From Leptoclinus maculatus (lineage: Eukaryota; Chordata; Actinopteri; Perciformes; Stichaeidae): a DNA stretch of 64,000 nucleotides. Made by a program: the position numbers and the translations under genes. The first letter of the stretch is position 1. Each line of letters begins with the position of its first letter. The stretch spans positions 5,092,719-5,156,718 of the forward strand of contig JAVDOI010000016.1 in assembly GCA_032191485.1 (NCBI GenBank), given 5' to 3'. Below are positions 13,754-27,905 of the stretch, piece after piece. The notes beneath the pieces were generated by a model. That model had not been told where the DNA came from and did no database searches. It saw only the letters and a program-made list of their open reading frames with translations.

Positions 13754-16371
13754 AAAAACACGAGGGACTCCATTTTCACTTTTCAGTGTCTAGTCGTTAT
13801 TCTTGTGGTGTTACAAAATACCTAACTGTCTCATATGATAAGTCAGAAATGTCTGTTGCCCCGCTCTAGTCGAGGTCTTGTCACCCTGGCCTACACAAGA
13901 TGCGTCTGTGAGCATGCACCTTGTTATCCTTTCTGCTTGGCGGTGTATCTTGTTAATGGCGGTATCCAGTATGCTTATAATGGAAGGCCTCATTGCTAAA
14001 CCAGAATGCCAAGAGTGTGGCAGGTGGAAGTTGCCTGCCTTCCTCGGGGCTATGAATAATACCAAATTCATGTTGGCGAAGGCTCGGGGAGAGTTTGGGT
14101 TTGTGGGGGGGGGGGGGAACACATTTGTGTTTTTGTGTTGAATCTTATCTGCTGTCTGTCATGACTGATAATTGTTGGTTTTAAGCATACATTTGTTTTG
14201 GTAATTGCTGTTTGTGTTGCCACAACTTTGTCCTCTTTTTCTTTTGTATGTAAAACTAACTCGCCACGTTAACTACACATGTTGTCGACTGAGCAAAGTC
14301 ACGTTGCCAGATGTCAGCGTGATGCCATAAACATAGAGCATTACTCCCAAGGATCACAGATGCCAACTCACTAGCATACTGGCATTGTTTACACTTGTAA
14401 AAAAACAACAACATGCTTTTCGCTTAGTAGTTTCACATGCAGAATTCTGCTATGTATAAAAAAACTATACTACTATTAATACTTAATACGAACTAATAAT
14501 CATTAATATAATTGAGGACTATAAGACAGCTTTCGCTCTGTGTGTACCTGACAAATATACTATGGCAATAAGTCTAGAAAACTGAGTACTCTTCTCAAAG
14601 CTCACTCCTGTTCTCCCTCTTTGCTCCATGCTTTTCTGCATCACTTTACCCTCATCGCACACAGCTTACTTTGTTCTGACTTTTTTAATCCAGAGTCATT
14701 TAGATTAGTTCAATTGTGTTTTCTATGTTCCCAGAGGCCTTTTCTTCTTTTGCAAAAGCCACACGGACAGATTCAAAATCAAGTCATAGAGTTATTCATG
14801 TTCCCCTTTACTGTCAAAGGGTTTGAATTGTTCTTTTACACTTCGCTCATTCCCAAAAAATGCATCACACTGAAACTATCTGCCGCAACTGACAATGTCA
14901 TTAGACAACAATTCTTTTTGGGTTATGGGACAAAAATGTATCATCTAATCTCATTTTAACTTTGGAAAAACTTCTCTTCCAAGTGATTTTGACACTCTGC
15001 ATGTGAGATGTTTTCAGTTACAGCAGCAGAACAGTGTCACAGAATTGTTACATGCACAGGTTAGCTCTCTGTTCTCATTGCCTTGTCACTAAGGGACAAT
15101 ATTTTTTGCAAGACTCCACCTTAAGCCACCTCCCATGGAAAAATACCCCCCCCCCCAAAAGTCTCTTAAGACTGTGATTTGAGGACCATACAACAGAGAA
15201 TATGGCATTATGCGTTATTGTACATGGAGGTACAGCCTATCCCAACATGCATCGGGGTGGAAAAACACTCAAAAAAAACAACTTGGACGGACCAAGTTTA
15301 TCACCGAGCATTCTTTGGGTTGAATGGGGATGATGTACTGAAATATGCAGTCGCAGCTTTCCCTTTTTAACTAGAGTGGGCTGCTTAACAGAGGTCAATT
15401 TGGAAAGCGATTCCACTTGGCTGCTACTGTGAAGTGAGAACGCTTGCTATTTCTGACGGTATGAGTCAACAACATAGCTATGCTTCAGTGGGGAAGTATT
15501 CAACTTTACAATTTTCACATTGTATATGTGCGGTGAAGGTGAAGCCTTGTCTCACTTTTTCGACTTTGTGACATTTATAAGAGTTATGTATTGCATTTGA
15601 GAAGTGAGAGCAGCAGGTGGTATTCTTTGGTCAAAACCCCTGAGAGGTCGTTGTCTGCATGTTTAACAGAATAAATAGCGGGAAACAGAGGATTGAGAGA
15701 CATCAAGGTGACTGGTAGTGAGCTGACTAAAGATGTGACTTTGCCATAAATAGTTATCCTGACTATGAAACTGCGCATTAAGTATTCTTGCCTCTGTCTT
15801 AAAGCACTGTGTAGCCTAACTTTTACTTTGTCTTTCACACTGTGCAATGAACATTAACCTGTGTTGGCAAGGTGCTAGGGTTTTACTCTTCACTGCTTCT
15901 GGTGGGCAGCTCTCCACACACAGGCTTTTTTTCACAAACAAGGCTGACACTGCCTCAACACGCCGCCATTCATCTTTGCTAATTAAGTCGGACAACACGT
16001 TAGTCACAGTTATGCTGACTATCAATCACACGGGAAGACCATGAAACTGGGGGGCGGATGGAAAGACATGATGAATGTTCCTTCCTGTGTGTCTCCACAC
16101 CTCCATAGCCTTCATCCTGCAGCTCTCCCCTCTCCTTTCTAAGTCACTCCCACACCAGATGAGAATGGGAATATGCACGCGCTTCACACAGTAACCTGTA
16201 CGAGTACTGGTCATTCATCCCAATAGCGATTGCGCTCCGATGCCGTTATATATAATGGCGTTCTATGAGAGTTACCATCCTGTTTTCTTTGCAATCTTGT
16301 GGACCCCTTTGAGATGACGTACTGTGATTCAAAGCGCTAGCTAGCCGCAAGATAGGCAAAGCTTTTCAGAG

Positions 16372-16515
16372 ATGGAGCATAAATGTTGCTAATAGTTTAG
16401 CCTTCTGCTAACCGTGAATTGGATGGCTAAACTATTAGAGAGATGGAGAATAAATGCTGCTTATAGACTCGCCTTCTGCTAACTGTAACACAGAAGGCTA
16501 ATCTATTAGAGAGAT
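16372..16515. repeat. Tandem pair of about 70-bp units, each a hairpin
   Basis: Unit 1 (16372-16436) and unit 2 (16437-16507) both read AGAGATGGAGNATAAATGYTGC, CGCCTTCTGCTAAC-like and CTATTAGAGAG; a third unit starts and stops at about 16515. In unit 1 AATAGTTTAGCC (16391-16402) pairs with GGCTAAACTATT (16425-16436). In unit 2 GCCTTCTG (16471-16478) pairs with CAGAAGGC (16491-16498). Confidence 0.7.
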
Positions 16516-19500
16516 TACATTTTAAGCTGCGTCGTCACAAACAAGATGGCCGCTCAATTACAGTTTATGGGATGTTCACCTGCATCTGCATTTGTAGAAA
16601 AGCATCTCTCTCCGATTGGCCAAAGTCTCCCGTCACAGGCTAGATTATCTAAAGCCTGAAAACAGAGCCATGAGGCGACACTCTGGTCTCACAGATCACT
16701 TGAATTACAGTATGCTGAAAGGTTACAATGGATTTTTTGCCCAACAACACCCATCCCCTTTTCATTGGTCAAAATCAACAGTGACATCCATGATGGTTCT
16801 GTTAACCCTGCAGTCAGCAGTCGACATGAATGCAGAAAGAATCACAGAAAATAATAATTTCAGTTTCGGAAATTATGTAAATGTAAGAAAATTGCGTTAG
16901 TTATGAGTAAAAAATTTAAAAAACATCTCCTTCTCATTGCTCGTACTTTATTTGGACAATTTTTACGCTCCATCCACCAGGGTTCGCTCAATTGCTATAT
17001 GTAAGAAACTACATTGATTTTAATATACATTTTTTTGAAGTTCAGTTGTAGAATTTCCATCAAGTTTTCTTCTGAAACCCAATTCCTCTCAAACAACAAT
17101 AATTTCTCTGTGATTAGTAGTGTTGTCATTTATATGTGACAGTGACTTTACAGTAGTGATTATACTAATATTTAAATAAGATTGGGGGAAAATGGATATA
17201 GTCCAAACATGTAAACAACCTTCCACCACTCAGACTTTCACAACCATATTTTTAGGTGCACTATATGAATGCACACATAGCTGTAGATGTCAGTGTTTGA
17301 AGCTATAGTGTGTGGTGATGTTGCATTGGATTGCATTATTGCCCAGGGATTTCTATTTGCTCTTCACAGAGTGTGTGTACATAACCTCTGAATAGTTTCT
17401 TTATTCAGGATTCATCTATTGTGATGCTCAGTCCTGTTCCACAATGTTTTCTCTCCCCTCTTTCAACAAAGATGTGTGATGTTTTTTCTGTTTGCCCAGT
17501 AAACGCAGTCTCAAAGTACAGCCCTAATGGCTCAGTTGGCTCAAAGCCTCAACAGTTTCGAGGAGCAAAGCTCTGATGTGAAACCACCAAAGTTATGCAT
17601 TTACCATAAAACATTAGAGACGAGCCTCTGGTGTTTTTCTCTGTCAACTACTGCGCATTACCTTCCCCACAACTGTTGTGCTTCTTCCAGTAGAGAGAGA
17701 GATAGATACAGTGACAGAGCCTGAAAGGAGAGTACTTTTGGAGCGCACCGTTGCTCTTTTTGTCTTTGATAGACGCATGCAAACATTTACAAGAATCTAG
17801 CAATATAGGCATGTCCTTCTGAAGTAATGTGAAGATTTATTCCATTATGTTTCTGCACCAATTAATTTTCCTGCTTTTTTACACATAATTAAACTCTCCT
17901 AACGTTGTGTGTATATTACGGAACACGGTTCTCTTCCCATCATGATTAGATTTGAAATAGTCGTCACATCTAACACAGACATCGGCACTTCTTCCAAGGG
18001 GAAGATAGTTTTTTTTATTAACACGAGCGTACTCGATCCTGATATAATACTGCCAGTAAAGTTAGCTAGTAAGATGAATGGGGCAAAGGTATGTGACTGC
18101 ATTCGATTAAAAAGAGCCAAAACAGTCAGAATTGAGCCAATATCTGTTATTTTGTAGCTGAAGAATGTCAATCATTAATTGAGCAGCCGCGTGTTTTGTT
18201 TTTGCATCGGCACCATTCTTGGCTGACAGCTAGGTCGAGCAGTGCACTCTGTATCATGCCTCGTTTTAATATGTGCGTGGACTCTATCTAGCTCTGCTGT
18301 ATGCCAATTTGAATCGAAAACTTGGTAGCAAACTTAATTGATGGTGTTCGTCACATCTGCAGGAGATGTCTTCATATTTGTGTGTAAATGAGAGGTTGTC
18401 TAAAGAGAAAAGCACACCGCAGGTAGAGGGGGAGATGGGAAAGAAAAATCCAGAGCAGTGTAATGAAGCAGTGTAATGGATTCAAAGGGTTCACACTTCT
18501 GTAGAAAGAAAGGGGGTAATTATTAATATCCAAAGGTGCTAAAAGAGAGCCATCATCACGAGTCACAGAAAAAGGGCATGCAGGAAGTCAACTGTCTACT
18601 TTGATTCTCTGGTCTCTAGGTCTTACTTTCATTTTCATATCTCCTCCTTTCCTCCCATCTGAGCCGCAATCAATCTTGCCCATCAGCTCAAGGTCAGTGC
18701 AGAGGGAAATGGAAAAAAACATATTGAGCTGAGGCAACAAAAAAAACAAAACAGTGTGTGTATCCATGCAGGAGAGTGTAATAGGGTCACAAAGTAATAA
18801 TATAAACAGAGATAAAAGACGTGGAACTGCAAAGAAACGACAAGACAATGACATTAGGTCAGACTCTGATGTCACTTGTTCCCCTTCGTACCTTTCTTAA
18901 AGTGGGATCAGCGTGATACCACGTCATGGATAGACTGATGCCTCCTTGTTGAGTGGTAGGAAACTGACCCTTACTAATATTGTGTCATTACTCAAATTTG
19001 ACCACAGTCTGTCTGATTTCACATCTCCTCTCAGTGGGGGTCGGCGGGGGCAGGGCACTGTTTAGTCATCACAATAGGTGGGAAACATCCGTACCATCCA
19101 TCAAAGCTAAAGTGCCTATTAGAGGCCTTTTAATATTTTACTAATTAAGATTGCTGAGTGCTCAACCATCGTTCGCTCAAGCTTAAGTGGGCTAGGTTCA
19201 CTATGAAGTATAGATTGACATTGATTGCCCTACTGTAGTGTACCCTCTGTAATGGGTTTCAGGAGATTTGCCCTTCTTTTTGCCTGCCCTACTGTGGTTG
19301 ATAAGGAGATACACAGTAGTCTGCTGAATATGTAATTGATGTAGTTTATTTTCGATCCTCCTTCCACTTGACTCTGACTTTTGCCCTCACAGTACAGCAA
19401 GGACGGATGGTGTCCTCTGCCGGTCACTTCTGAAGCGGCGTTTCTATTTTGATTATCCATTGGGTTATTGATTATGAATGGCTTTAATTGATACAGATTC

Positions 19501-21365
19501 ACTGTTTCCCTCGGGGGTTGTTCATTTTGAGTTCAACAAGCTCTGTGTGTGCGTTCGCAGCACAGTCCAGTCGTGCCCGTGGTGAGTAAGCACTTTCTAA
19601 TGCCGAGCCCTCGCTTCGAGAGAGTGGGAATGCGATCACTTATTGAACGCACTAAGCCAGCTTTCAGAGGATCTACAGTTCACACAACCTCCATTTTTTT
19701 CCTCTCAAATCCTCATCTTGGTTTTAACCTCTCGACACAAATTAATAACAAAACAAGCCAAGATAATGCAGATCTTCAGCCAGGGGTGGAGTCATCTGGG
19801 GCAGTTGGGTGACAAACAAAATACATAAGGAATGACTTCATTTAAGATTTAAGGAAAACAAAGCGTTATTTCAGTGTCCAGATTTCTTGGTGTTGGATTT
19901 CCACTGCTGAGGCAGACTGGATGTCAAATGTCAGTCAGTCAGTGCTGATGACTCATAGCTTGCAGCAAATAACAGCTCGCCCTGATGCTCGCCCTTTGAA
20001 TATTGAATTCATAGGAACGATTACTGATTTCTTTTTCAGATATATCATACTCTCTAAGGCTACTGTTATTGCTGTCGTCAATGAAGGTAATAGCAACATG
20101 CTTTCCATTGAAACAACCCACAACCCAAGGGATTATACATTTGCTCCTCATATTTGCAACTTGTTGTTGCTTAAATACCCTATTTGCAAAACGGTCTCCA
20201 TATATGTAACAATAGTTATGTTTTTTTATTTTAATGGGAGATACCAACATATTGTAATAAGCTATGAAGGCTGTGGATGAATGAAGTGGACTATTCCTGG
20301 CAACGCCAGCTGCAGAACCAATGGATTTACTTTATGTCTGTGAGCACAGAAGAAACACATGAGTGGTATAAGTCTGTGAGCATATGTGCAGGGGAAAAAG
20401 GCAAACCATTATTCCTCTCAATTAAAAAACTGGCTTATGAATCACGTTTGAATTGTGCATTGCTTCTTTTCAAGCACTGGAGACTGATTAAAACAGAGTC
20501 ATTGGAAAGAGCTGATGTTTTTTGTAATTGCTAGACCTCTGAATCTCGTCTAATTATTGTGTCTTTGTAATTGGAATTACAGATAACCACCGGGCTCCTG
20601 TTCTCTTAGTGGCCTGGAGAGCTGGGTGTAGAAGGGCGGAGGGGGTTGAGAGAAAGAAGAACATAGTTAAGACTGGAGATTAAAATGGAAAAGGGAGATT
20701 AATTGTCCTGAGATTGTCTCTCAGCTTCCAGCTCTTCGCACATTTTTACAAGGTGAGGATGAAAAGAAGCCCCTGTGTCCCACATCCCACTGCTGATCAA
20801 ATTAGGGCCTAAATAAAAGAGAGACCCATAGTGTGAGGGAGATAGAATAAAGGGAAGATGGAGGCTCACATTAGAGGACCATGAGAAAGTGAGGCAGATC
20901 TCAAACAAAGCTGACGGAAATGAAGAGGATACACGATAAAAGGCTGGGTTTTTACTGCTACAGTCTATTAGTTCAGTCCCCCACTTGACCTGTTCACTGA
21001 ATAAGAAAAGCATATTTTCACATCGTACTATTATTTCTTGGAGCGTAGTTTGTAGACCCTCAACACTAATCCTTTTTAGCCATGCAAAAATGGATGCAGA
21101 TGCAAATACACTTTTGCTATTTTCAATTATTGTAATCCTGCCGGTGAGTGGCTAGTTTGGGATGATACTGTCTGACATTTGACAGTCTGTTGAAGCTTTT
21201 CTTTCATTGTGTAATGTCGAAATTACTAGGGCAATTAAATGGCAGGAATACTGAGAAGTTAGAACCAGATAAGAAAACCTGTTCAGGTTAATCTCCACTA
21301 AGTGCACCAGGCCAATCAGTCTAGTTTTTAGTGTTGCTCAAATATTTCCTGGACAGCTCTCCATT
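16516..21365. other. Intron stretch, nothing recognised
   Basis: Unique-looking A+T-leaning sequence. Short ORFs such as 16616-16900 and 19921-20280 show no domain or motif. Confidence 0.6.
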
Positions 21366-21690
21366 CAGAATAATAATAATAATAATACATTTTATTTATA
21401 CGGCGCTTTTCATAATACTAAAAGACACTTTACATTAAAATGATCATATGTATACACTAAAAACATAAAAACACACAAAAATGGTCACACATTAAAAGCA
21501 GTTTTGAAAAGGTGGGTTTTGATTTGGGATTTGAATATATAATATAGAAAGGTCAATGCAGTCTCGGATGTGTTTGAGGAGGGAGTTCCAGAGGGAGGGG
21601 CCAGATATGGAGAAGGCTCTGTCACCCCATGTCCGGTGAAGACATGAAGGGGAAAACGCTGTGATCTTTTATAGCGCATTTCTGTTTTCT
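21366..21690 (-). mobile_element. 3' end of an L2-like LINE, minus strand
   Basis: The + strand starts with six AAT units (21369-21387) and TTTATTTATACGGCGCTTTTC. Reversed, this is an AAAGCGCC...TATAAATAAA terminus with an (ATT)n tail. Farther in, the minus strand encodes, across one frameshift, LWNSLLKHIRDC and IFKSQIKTHLFKTAFNV, the C-terminal motif of CR1/L2-type RT proteins (compare WNKVPESC and FKSRLKTFLF in the 43.6-48.4 kb copy). Only the last hundred or so coding bases and the 3' UTR remain, which is the usual 5'-truncated form. Confidence 0.75.
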
Positions 21691-22325
21691 TCATCCAAAG
21701 CAATGGATTTTTCTTTTCTGGACTGATACGTTTATATAAAACCAGATTACAATTTATTCATTTATTTTTTTCAATTTATTATGACAGATCACCACGATAC
21801 TCAAAGCATTTGTCTCACCTATGTGCTGACAAGAGACGCAATGACTCCTGGAGGCAACATGCATGAATACATTGGTCCTCCCTAATGTTCTTGATAGTGT
21901 GTCTCCTCAAGGGCATTATTCAAATGAAGTCACCAAGAAATGAGGAAGGGTTGACAGATAAAACACTTGTCCAATCAGTGGGAAATGTAGTCTGGTTCAA
22001 CATGTATGTATGCATGGGTTGTGTGTGAGTGTGGTGGTGGTGGATGGTAGTCATAAAAGCACCTCATCACAATGCTGCTGTCATTCAAACTTTGAATTGC
22101 AGCACCCTGAGCATAAAAATAGCCGGAGGTGAGGGCTTCTCGGCGATTACTCTGGGAAAAATAGGTGGAATTCAATTATGGCTGTGCATTTATGTGTGAA
22201 GGGATTTGGAAATGTTTCAGTGGTGGCAGTGAGCTTAAAAATCCAGGGCTAAGTTTGCCTGAAACATTAAATGATAAGAGAAATAAAAAAAATAAAAAAA
22301 AGACGTGACATATTCACATATTGAT

Positions 22326-22326
<1 letters not shown>

Positions 22327-22356
<30 letters not shown>
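22327..22356. repeat. (CA)15 microsatellite
   Basis: Fifteen CA units; the minus-strand Cys/Val ORF is an artefact. Confidence 0.95.
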
Positions 22357-22357
<1 letters not shown>

Positions 22358-22754
22358 CATTGTCTTCCACATATGAAACACCACCTTTATAGGTCCTGTA
22401 ATAGCATTACAAACCACTATCCAATTCAACCCCTAGACATCTTATTCCTTTTTAATAAATCTGTTTTACTGCAGCAGTATAATGCTCTGATAATAGGTTT
22501 CAGATACATTCTTTGCGTATTCTGAGTGTTATTTTCCTCACTGCTGCAAAGTTCAGACTCATTTGTGAGGGGGGGATTTAATGGTATAGGCTTATACAAT
22601 TGGTAGCTGTCCTTTTACATGGCATCTTTTTCATTGATTGGAGGAAAGCAGTGGCAGTTCCCTTGTTGCTAATACCCTGCTGATGTCTCTAATCGGGGTC
22701 TGGGTGACCTTTACAGGAGACACCCTACCTCTTTCACCCCCTACAGCCAGCCAG

Positions 22755-22755
<1 letters not shown>

Positions 22756-22794
<39 letters not shown>
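22756..22794. repeat. (CA)19 microsatellite
   Basis: The longest perfect CA run in the window, followed by a short ACACAC echo at 22801-22810. Confidence 0.95.
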
Positions 22795-22797
<3 letters not shown>

Positions 22798-25700
22798 GAT
22801 ACACACACACCAGTCAAGGACTGTTAACCCCACGCCATATGCCATTTCATCTGTCACCTGCAAGTGAAATTGACAGGTAATGTGACACAAATTATTCCCT
22901 CCTGTTCCTTTTAAGAGGTTTCGTTTTGAACATTTTTCCTATCCGAACAAAAACATTAAAAGCATCATAAATACACCATAATGTTCTACATTCTCATCCC
23001 TACTGACACACACCCAGACAGACGGAGAAAGTGGGACACACAGGATTCGTAAAACTTTGAAAAATCACAAACTTTGTGCGAAAAGAAAAGTTAAGAAATC
23101 AATTTTAATCTTTTACTATATCAGTATCACATTATGAATACGGCTCCTGCCTTGCAAGTCATCTGAATTAGTGTGCAGGGTGTGTAATTGTGTGATCTCA
23201 TCAGACTGTAAATGTGCTGAGATAAGATCGCCTCGCCTCATTCTACTCGACTGGGGTGTTCTTACGCCTGAGGGAATATTCACAAGAGGTTGGTCCAAGA
23301 GTAAAACTGCCTAAAGAAAGTGTGAATGACTTTCACCTCGAGTCTTTCTGCATGCAGACATAGTAGAGTGTCCATTAGCCTGTTTAAAAAAAAAAGGCAA
23401 ATGTCCTATTGAGTCCAGACGGTGGACACTCCCATGCTCATTTCAGCTCCAGTAACATTTTCCCTTAATGCTTTAATTAACTCAACTTTGATAACTCCGA
23501 CATTATTATCAGAAAGTAGCACTTCAATTACAGCAGGCTCTGCACTTCTTGTCAACATCAATGGAAAAATGTTTCAACTTTTGTTGTTTTGGCTCACTTT
23601 CACCGAGCTAGTTTTTCCGTCTGTTTATCTGACTCTTATGTGCCAAATAACCTCGTGTGTCAGCTCAGTCACAAAGTTTGTTCTTACTTGTTGGTTATTT
23701 GAAATGTCTAGCTGCCTGCAGCTGCAAAGGCACTCGATGTGTGAACCCCAGGCTCAGCCCCAACACTGACTTTGAATTAAGCCTCGCTCTGTGTGTGTTC
23801 GTTTGGAGTTAGAGCCTCTTACGCATCCAGTCAATCCCTCTGCTTCCCCACTCCGTGGCCATCATTGTTTCTCTATAGTTAGAGCCATGTCTCTGCCCTT
23901 GCACGCATATACACACACACATACACACACATTACTGGGCTGTGCCACCGCTTTCCTTGCCTGGATGGCTGTGTAATTGGGTTTTGGGGGAGCAGCCTGG
24001 CACTTCTTCCTTGTGTGCAGGCTCCCCTCATTACAGAAGCCTAATTGGGATTAGTGCAGCATTTTGTTTTTGGCATTGTTAACGAGGCCTGTGGTCAATG
24101 CCAGTTTCGGGTTTCTTCTTCTCCCCAACTCCAGGACAAGGAAGCCATGTGTATGCTTTTGTCCTGTGTTGTTGTCTTGCATGTATTACTTTGCCAATTC
24201 TACCTCTCTCTTGGACTCTGAAGTAAGTCTGAGAATCTTGTTTGGGAAGTCATTGTGTAAATGCCATCATATTAACAAAAACAAATGGGATTGGCTGATG
24301 GTTTCTATCTTGATCACCCAATTGTGGTTCCTTGAGAACGCCGATAGGAGATCCAATCACTCGGGGGCGGCGCCGTGGCTCCGCATCTGACGGAGCATAT
24401 AGAGCCTTTAGGCTTCCTGCAGCTTATAAAACAGTGAACGTTTTATTCAAAATATGTAAACTTTACTTTCAAATGTCTGCTTGGTACACTGTCACGTCAT
24501 CATGTTTCGTTTACATTATTATGTTATCTTTAATATCACCATCCAAATCATATCCATAACTCGGGCTGTACCGAATAGTTTGAAGCTTCATTCACAACAC
24601 CGACATTCAAATGATCATTATTACAATGTATTAATAATAATAACTTGTGGAAACATTACATGCAGTCCACCTTCCGTGCCGTGTTTCCATCCACATTTTA
24701 CAGCCCTTTCCATAACGAGCAGGCATATGGAGAATGGGGATGTGTATAACATCTTCGTTCTGATAGCAAGTTCGTTAAAATCCCCATAATATAGGCGTAG
24801 GAAAAAAATGAATGTCGATCATCTCGTTAATCATCGGTATGAAATCCAATGGCCAATCAGCGCAAGCCTAGAAACTAAACATGAAAGTGTTTCAACAAAT
24901 GAGTTCTGCTTTATCATTTTAGAATCCGTATTGTACAGATCTTGTACAGATGTTCCTTGAAACAGTGATGCGCTATTCCTCCATTGTGCATAATGGCAAC
25001 GATGCCAGGAGTCACACATGATGATTGCTATCTTTTAAACGAAAATGGATAAAAGAATAAGAACATGGACATGAGGTTTGAGGGAAAGCAATGTCTGTTT
25101 CACAAATGACAAAATGACTGAGGCTCATTTAACTAAATTGATCACAAAAGATGAGATGCCATCAGAACGTGGCTGAGACGGGGGTGTGATCACTTAATTA
25201 CCCCATTATAGCTTGTTCCTCTCGTCACTTGTCATCTTAATAAAATGCACATTACTCTTGCATGTATAACTGAACAGATTATAGGTAGTTCAGAATGTAT
25301 TCACACATTCACACAATTATTTTCATATTCATGCTGATGAAAAATACCTATTGAAGAATGTTCATTAGCAGGACACAATGTCCACAGTTGGATTAGCTTT
25401 TAATCAACATCATAGAGATCCATGCACTGTGATGAAAGAAAGCATTATTTCACACACAAAGACATGACTAAACTCTTACTAATGAGCTTGTGTCTTTAAG
25501 CTTCTCCTCGGGCAACAGTCTTTTTTTTGCTTTTAGTTTTGGAAAACATGAGTTCATTTTTTTAAAAACCCCATTCATTCAGCCATCCGTCCAGTCCTGT
25601 GATCACCAGCTGAGTTACAGTTGTGTGGATCTCACAGCTGCCAATCCATCAGCGTGAAAGTGAACATATTTTTCTTCTGTTGCCTGTCTGTCCGCCTCCC

Positions 25701-26056
25701 TGTGTCTGGATGGATGGATGGGTGCAGCAGGTGGAGCTTGTTTTGCCATGACCAAGATCCATCGCTATAAAAGGGATTATTGCTTTCCAACTAAAGCTCC
25801 ACAAACAGTTGACAGAAACTTTGCCGAAAATAATTCACCGTCAAAATACATCTAATCGCTACATTTTATGAGATCATGCATTTTTACTCGAAAACATAAA
25901 TGCTCATCTTTAAGTTAATTAAATGCAGACCTTGAGGAATCAAATAAAGATATTTGCACACAAACAAACAAACACAAAACACAATGTTTTGGGAGCAGAC
26001 TGTGGGGTAAACATGGCACTGCTCAGTTTGTCAGTGTCCTCTCAAGCAAACTGCTA

Positions 26057-26084
<28 letters not shown>
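26057..26084. repeat. (AC)14 microsatellite
   Basis: Fourteen uninterrupted AC units. Confidence 0.95.
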
Positions 26085-26087
<3 letters not shown>

Positions 26088-27486
26088 CTGGCTTATTAAA
26101 TCAGTGTAGAAGATGGAGAATGACAGTGAACAGTTCTATCAATAACTCCTTGTCAATTAAAATCACTTGAAATGGATCACGTATTGGATTTGAAAATGAT
26201 TAGACCGAGGTCAATGGTTGATCGGTGTTTGATAAAGATCAATTTGCAAAATAATTGAAATGGATTAGCTACTTTTTGTTAATCGCACACACAGAGTGCT
26301 GACATGTGATTAGCAAGAAAAAGGGACAGTGAGGTGTGAAAATGGGGAAAAAACACAAAGATTAACAGCGTGGGTATCCTCTTCAGTGTTGAATCTACAC
26401 TGATCCTTTGATGAGGCGTTGTGTTTGGTTGTTATCAGTCCTGGCTTTTACACCTTAAATCCAAAAGACAGGGTTTTTTCTCTTGTCTTTCTCCTGTTAT
26501 TACTGACAATGACACAGCGTACCTTTCTCTGCACCTCTATGACATGTCAGCCTGAGCCATGCAACTTTTTCAGAGCTCCCTGATAAGTGAACGAAAAAAC
26601 CTTAAACCTGCTCATTACTGCAGAATCTCACCAACCAGGGAAGGCATCAAAAAGGCTCCAAATGAACTCCTTTCATACCTTCAAATCCACACTAGCACAT
26701 CTCGCTGCCCTACTTCAATTCATCAAAAATGTTTACTTCCCCTTAAAATGCACTAGAACTTCTGCAGATGTCGCGATGGCCGTATTGGTACATGGCTAAT
26801 ATAAAACTGCCAGAGTAAGATTTAAACGTACTCCTTTAGTCTTGTTGCGAATGCATTTATTTTCATAATTCCTTTTTTAAAGTTTCAGTTTGGTTCTTCT
26901 GACTTTCATTTGTGTCTGCTCATTATATCTAGATTGTCCCATAAATCACTTAAGCCAGAATAATTAAGTGACCAACAGTTTTCTATTCAAGCTACTGTAC
27001 AGAGATTATGTTTTTTTGCCAAAATGTACCAAAATCAGTCCCCGGTGTTTCAGTTTTAGGAGGTTTTAAAACCACTTCCGTGATTCTGTTTCCAGATTTG
27101 CTTCCTCTTTAAACATTGGATTTATGTCCACGTGAGAATTCTGCATTTCTGTTTTCTTGAGCTGCCTTACTTTACATGCTTGCCTCTTCTATTTTCATCC
27201 AGTTTTGGAGTCTGTTCATGTTGGAAAATATGTTGAAGCAACTCAAGGGCAATAACGCCTCCAAATACTGTTCACAGAGCAAATATTTTTACTTGGCACA
27301 GTGAGAGTGAACCCTGCCAACTGCATGATTCAGAAATCCACTGCTGTTGTGTAGTTTGAGCACTTCTCTGATCAACTGAAATGTTATTTGCAGCAAACAC
27401 CTACTCTTGGCTGAGCTTTAAAATAACCAAACCTGTCACCAAGAAGATAAAGTAGCATCACAGCTGCCAGTTGTTGTTAGGATTTC

Positions 27487-27905
27487 ATGGCTAATACCCC
27501 GCTTATCGATACTATTTCACCGGTTCGGTTCTTTATCGATACTCTTAGCGGTTGTTTTGTGTTAATAGATGATGTATTTTTAATATATTGTTTGAAAAAG
27601 AATACACTCAGGGCAGCAACAGCAATTTGTACAACAACAAAGTCAATATATAAACTCATTGTCTCACTGGAAACAAATCTAAAATGTCAATAAAATATAT
27701 ATATCCCCGACATCATAATACTGAGTGAAGTTTAGAAAGAATGAAGAACAAACTTGAGCCCACAATCATCCCTCCTGTCCTCTGTCCTCCTCTCACTACT
27801 GGTGTGACTCACTGCCTGCAGGCGCCGGTGGAGGGAGGAGGGGCTGCTTAGTCTCTGCACACAGCATGTACAATTAGGGAAGTCCCGATCAAGTTTTTTT
27901 TTCCC
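27487..27905. repeat. Possible hAT-type non-autonomous relics
   Basis: Two pieces stand out: TTATCGATAC twice within 50 bp around GGTTCGGTTCTT (27500-27550), and TAGGGAAGTCCCGATCAAG near 27875, which resembles a hAT terminal repeat. The G+C-rich stretch between them at 27770-27860 differs from neighbouring intron. Boundaries and target duplications are not clear. Confidence 0.35.

Larger units (their letters stand above)
2661..16371. other. Intron stretch, mostly unique sequence
   Basis: Apart from the repeats listed separately I see no exon, RNA gene or recognisable element. Single-strand ORFs of 60-140 codons here (for example 7278-7700) lack similarity to known proteins and have no splice-site pattern. 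Confidence 0.6.
21691..27486. other. Intron stretch with CA repeats
   Basis: Beyond the CA tracts I see only a slightly G+C-rich patch at 24340-24400 (GGGGGCGGCGCCGTGGCTCC) and T/A-rich text after it. This may be an unrecognised repeat but has no clear ends. Confidence 0.55.

Noticed and set aside
24340..24430. CpG-island-like promoter around GGGGGCGGCGCC
   Set aside because: Under 60 bp of G+C-rich text, no first exon nearby; more likely part of an unidentified repeat.
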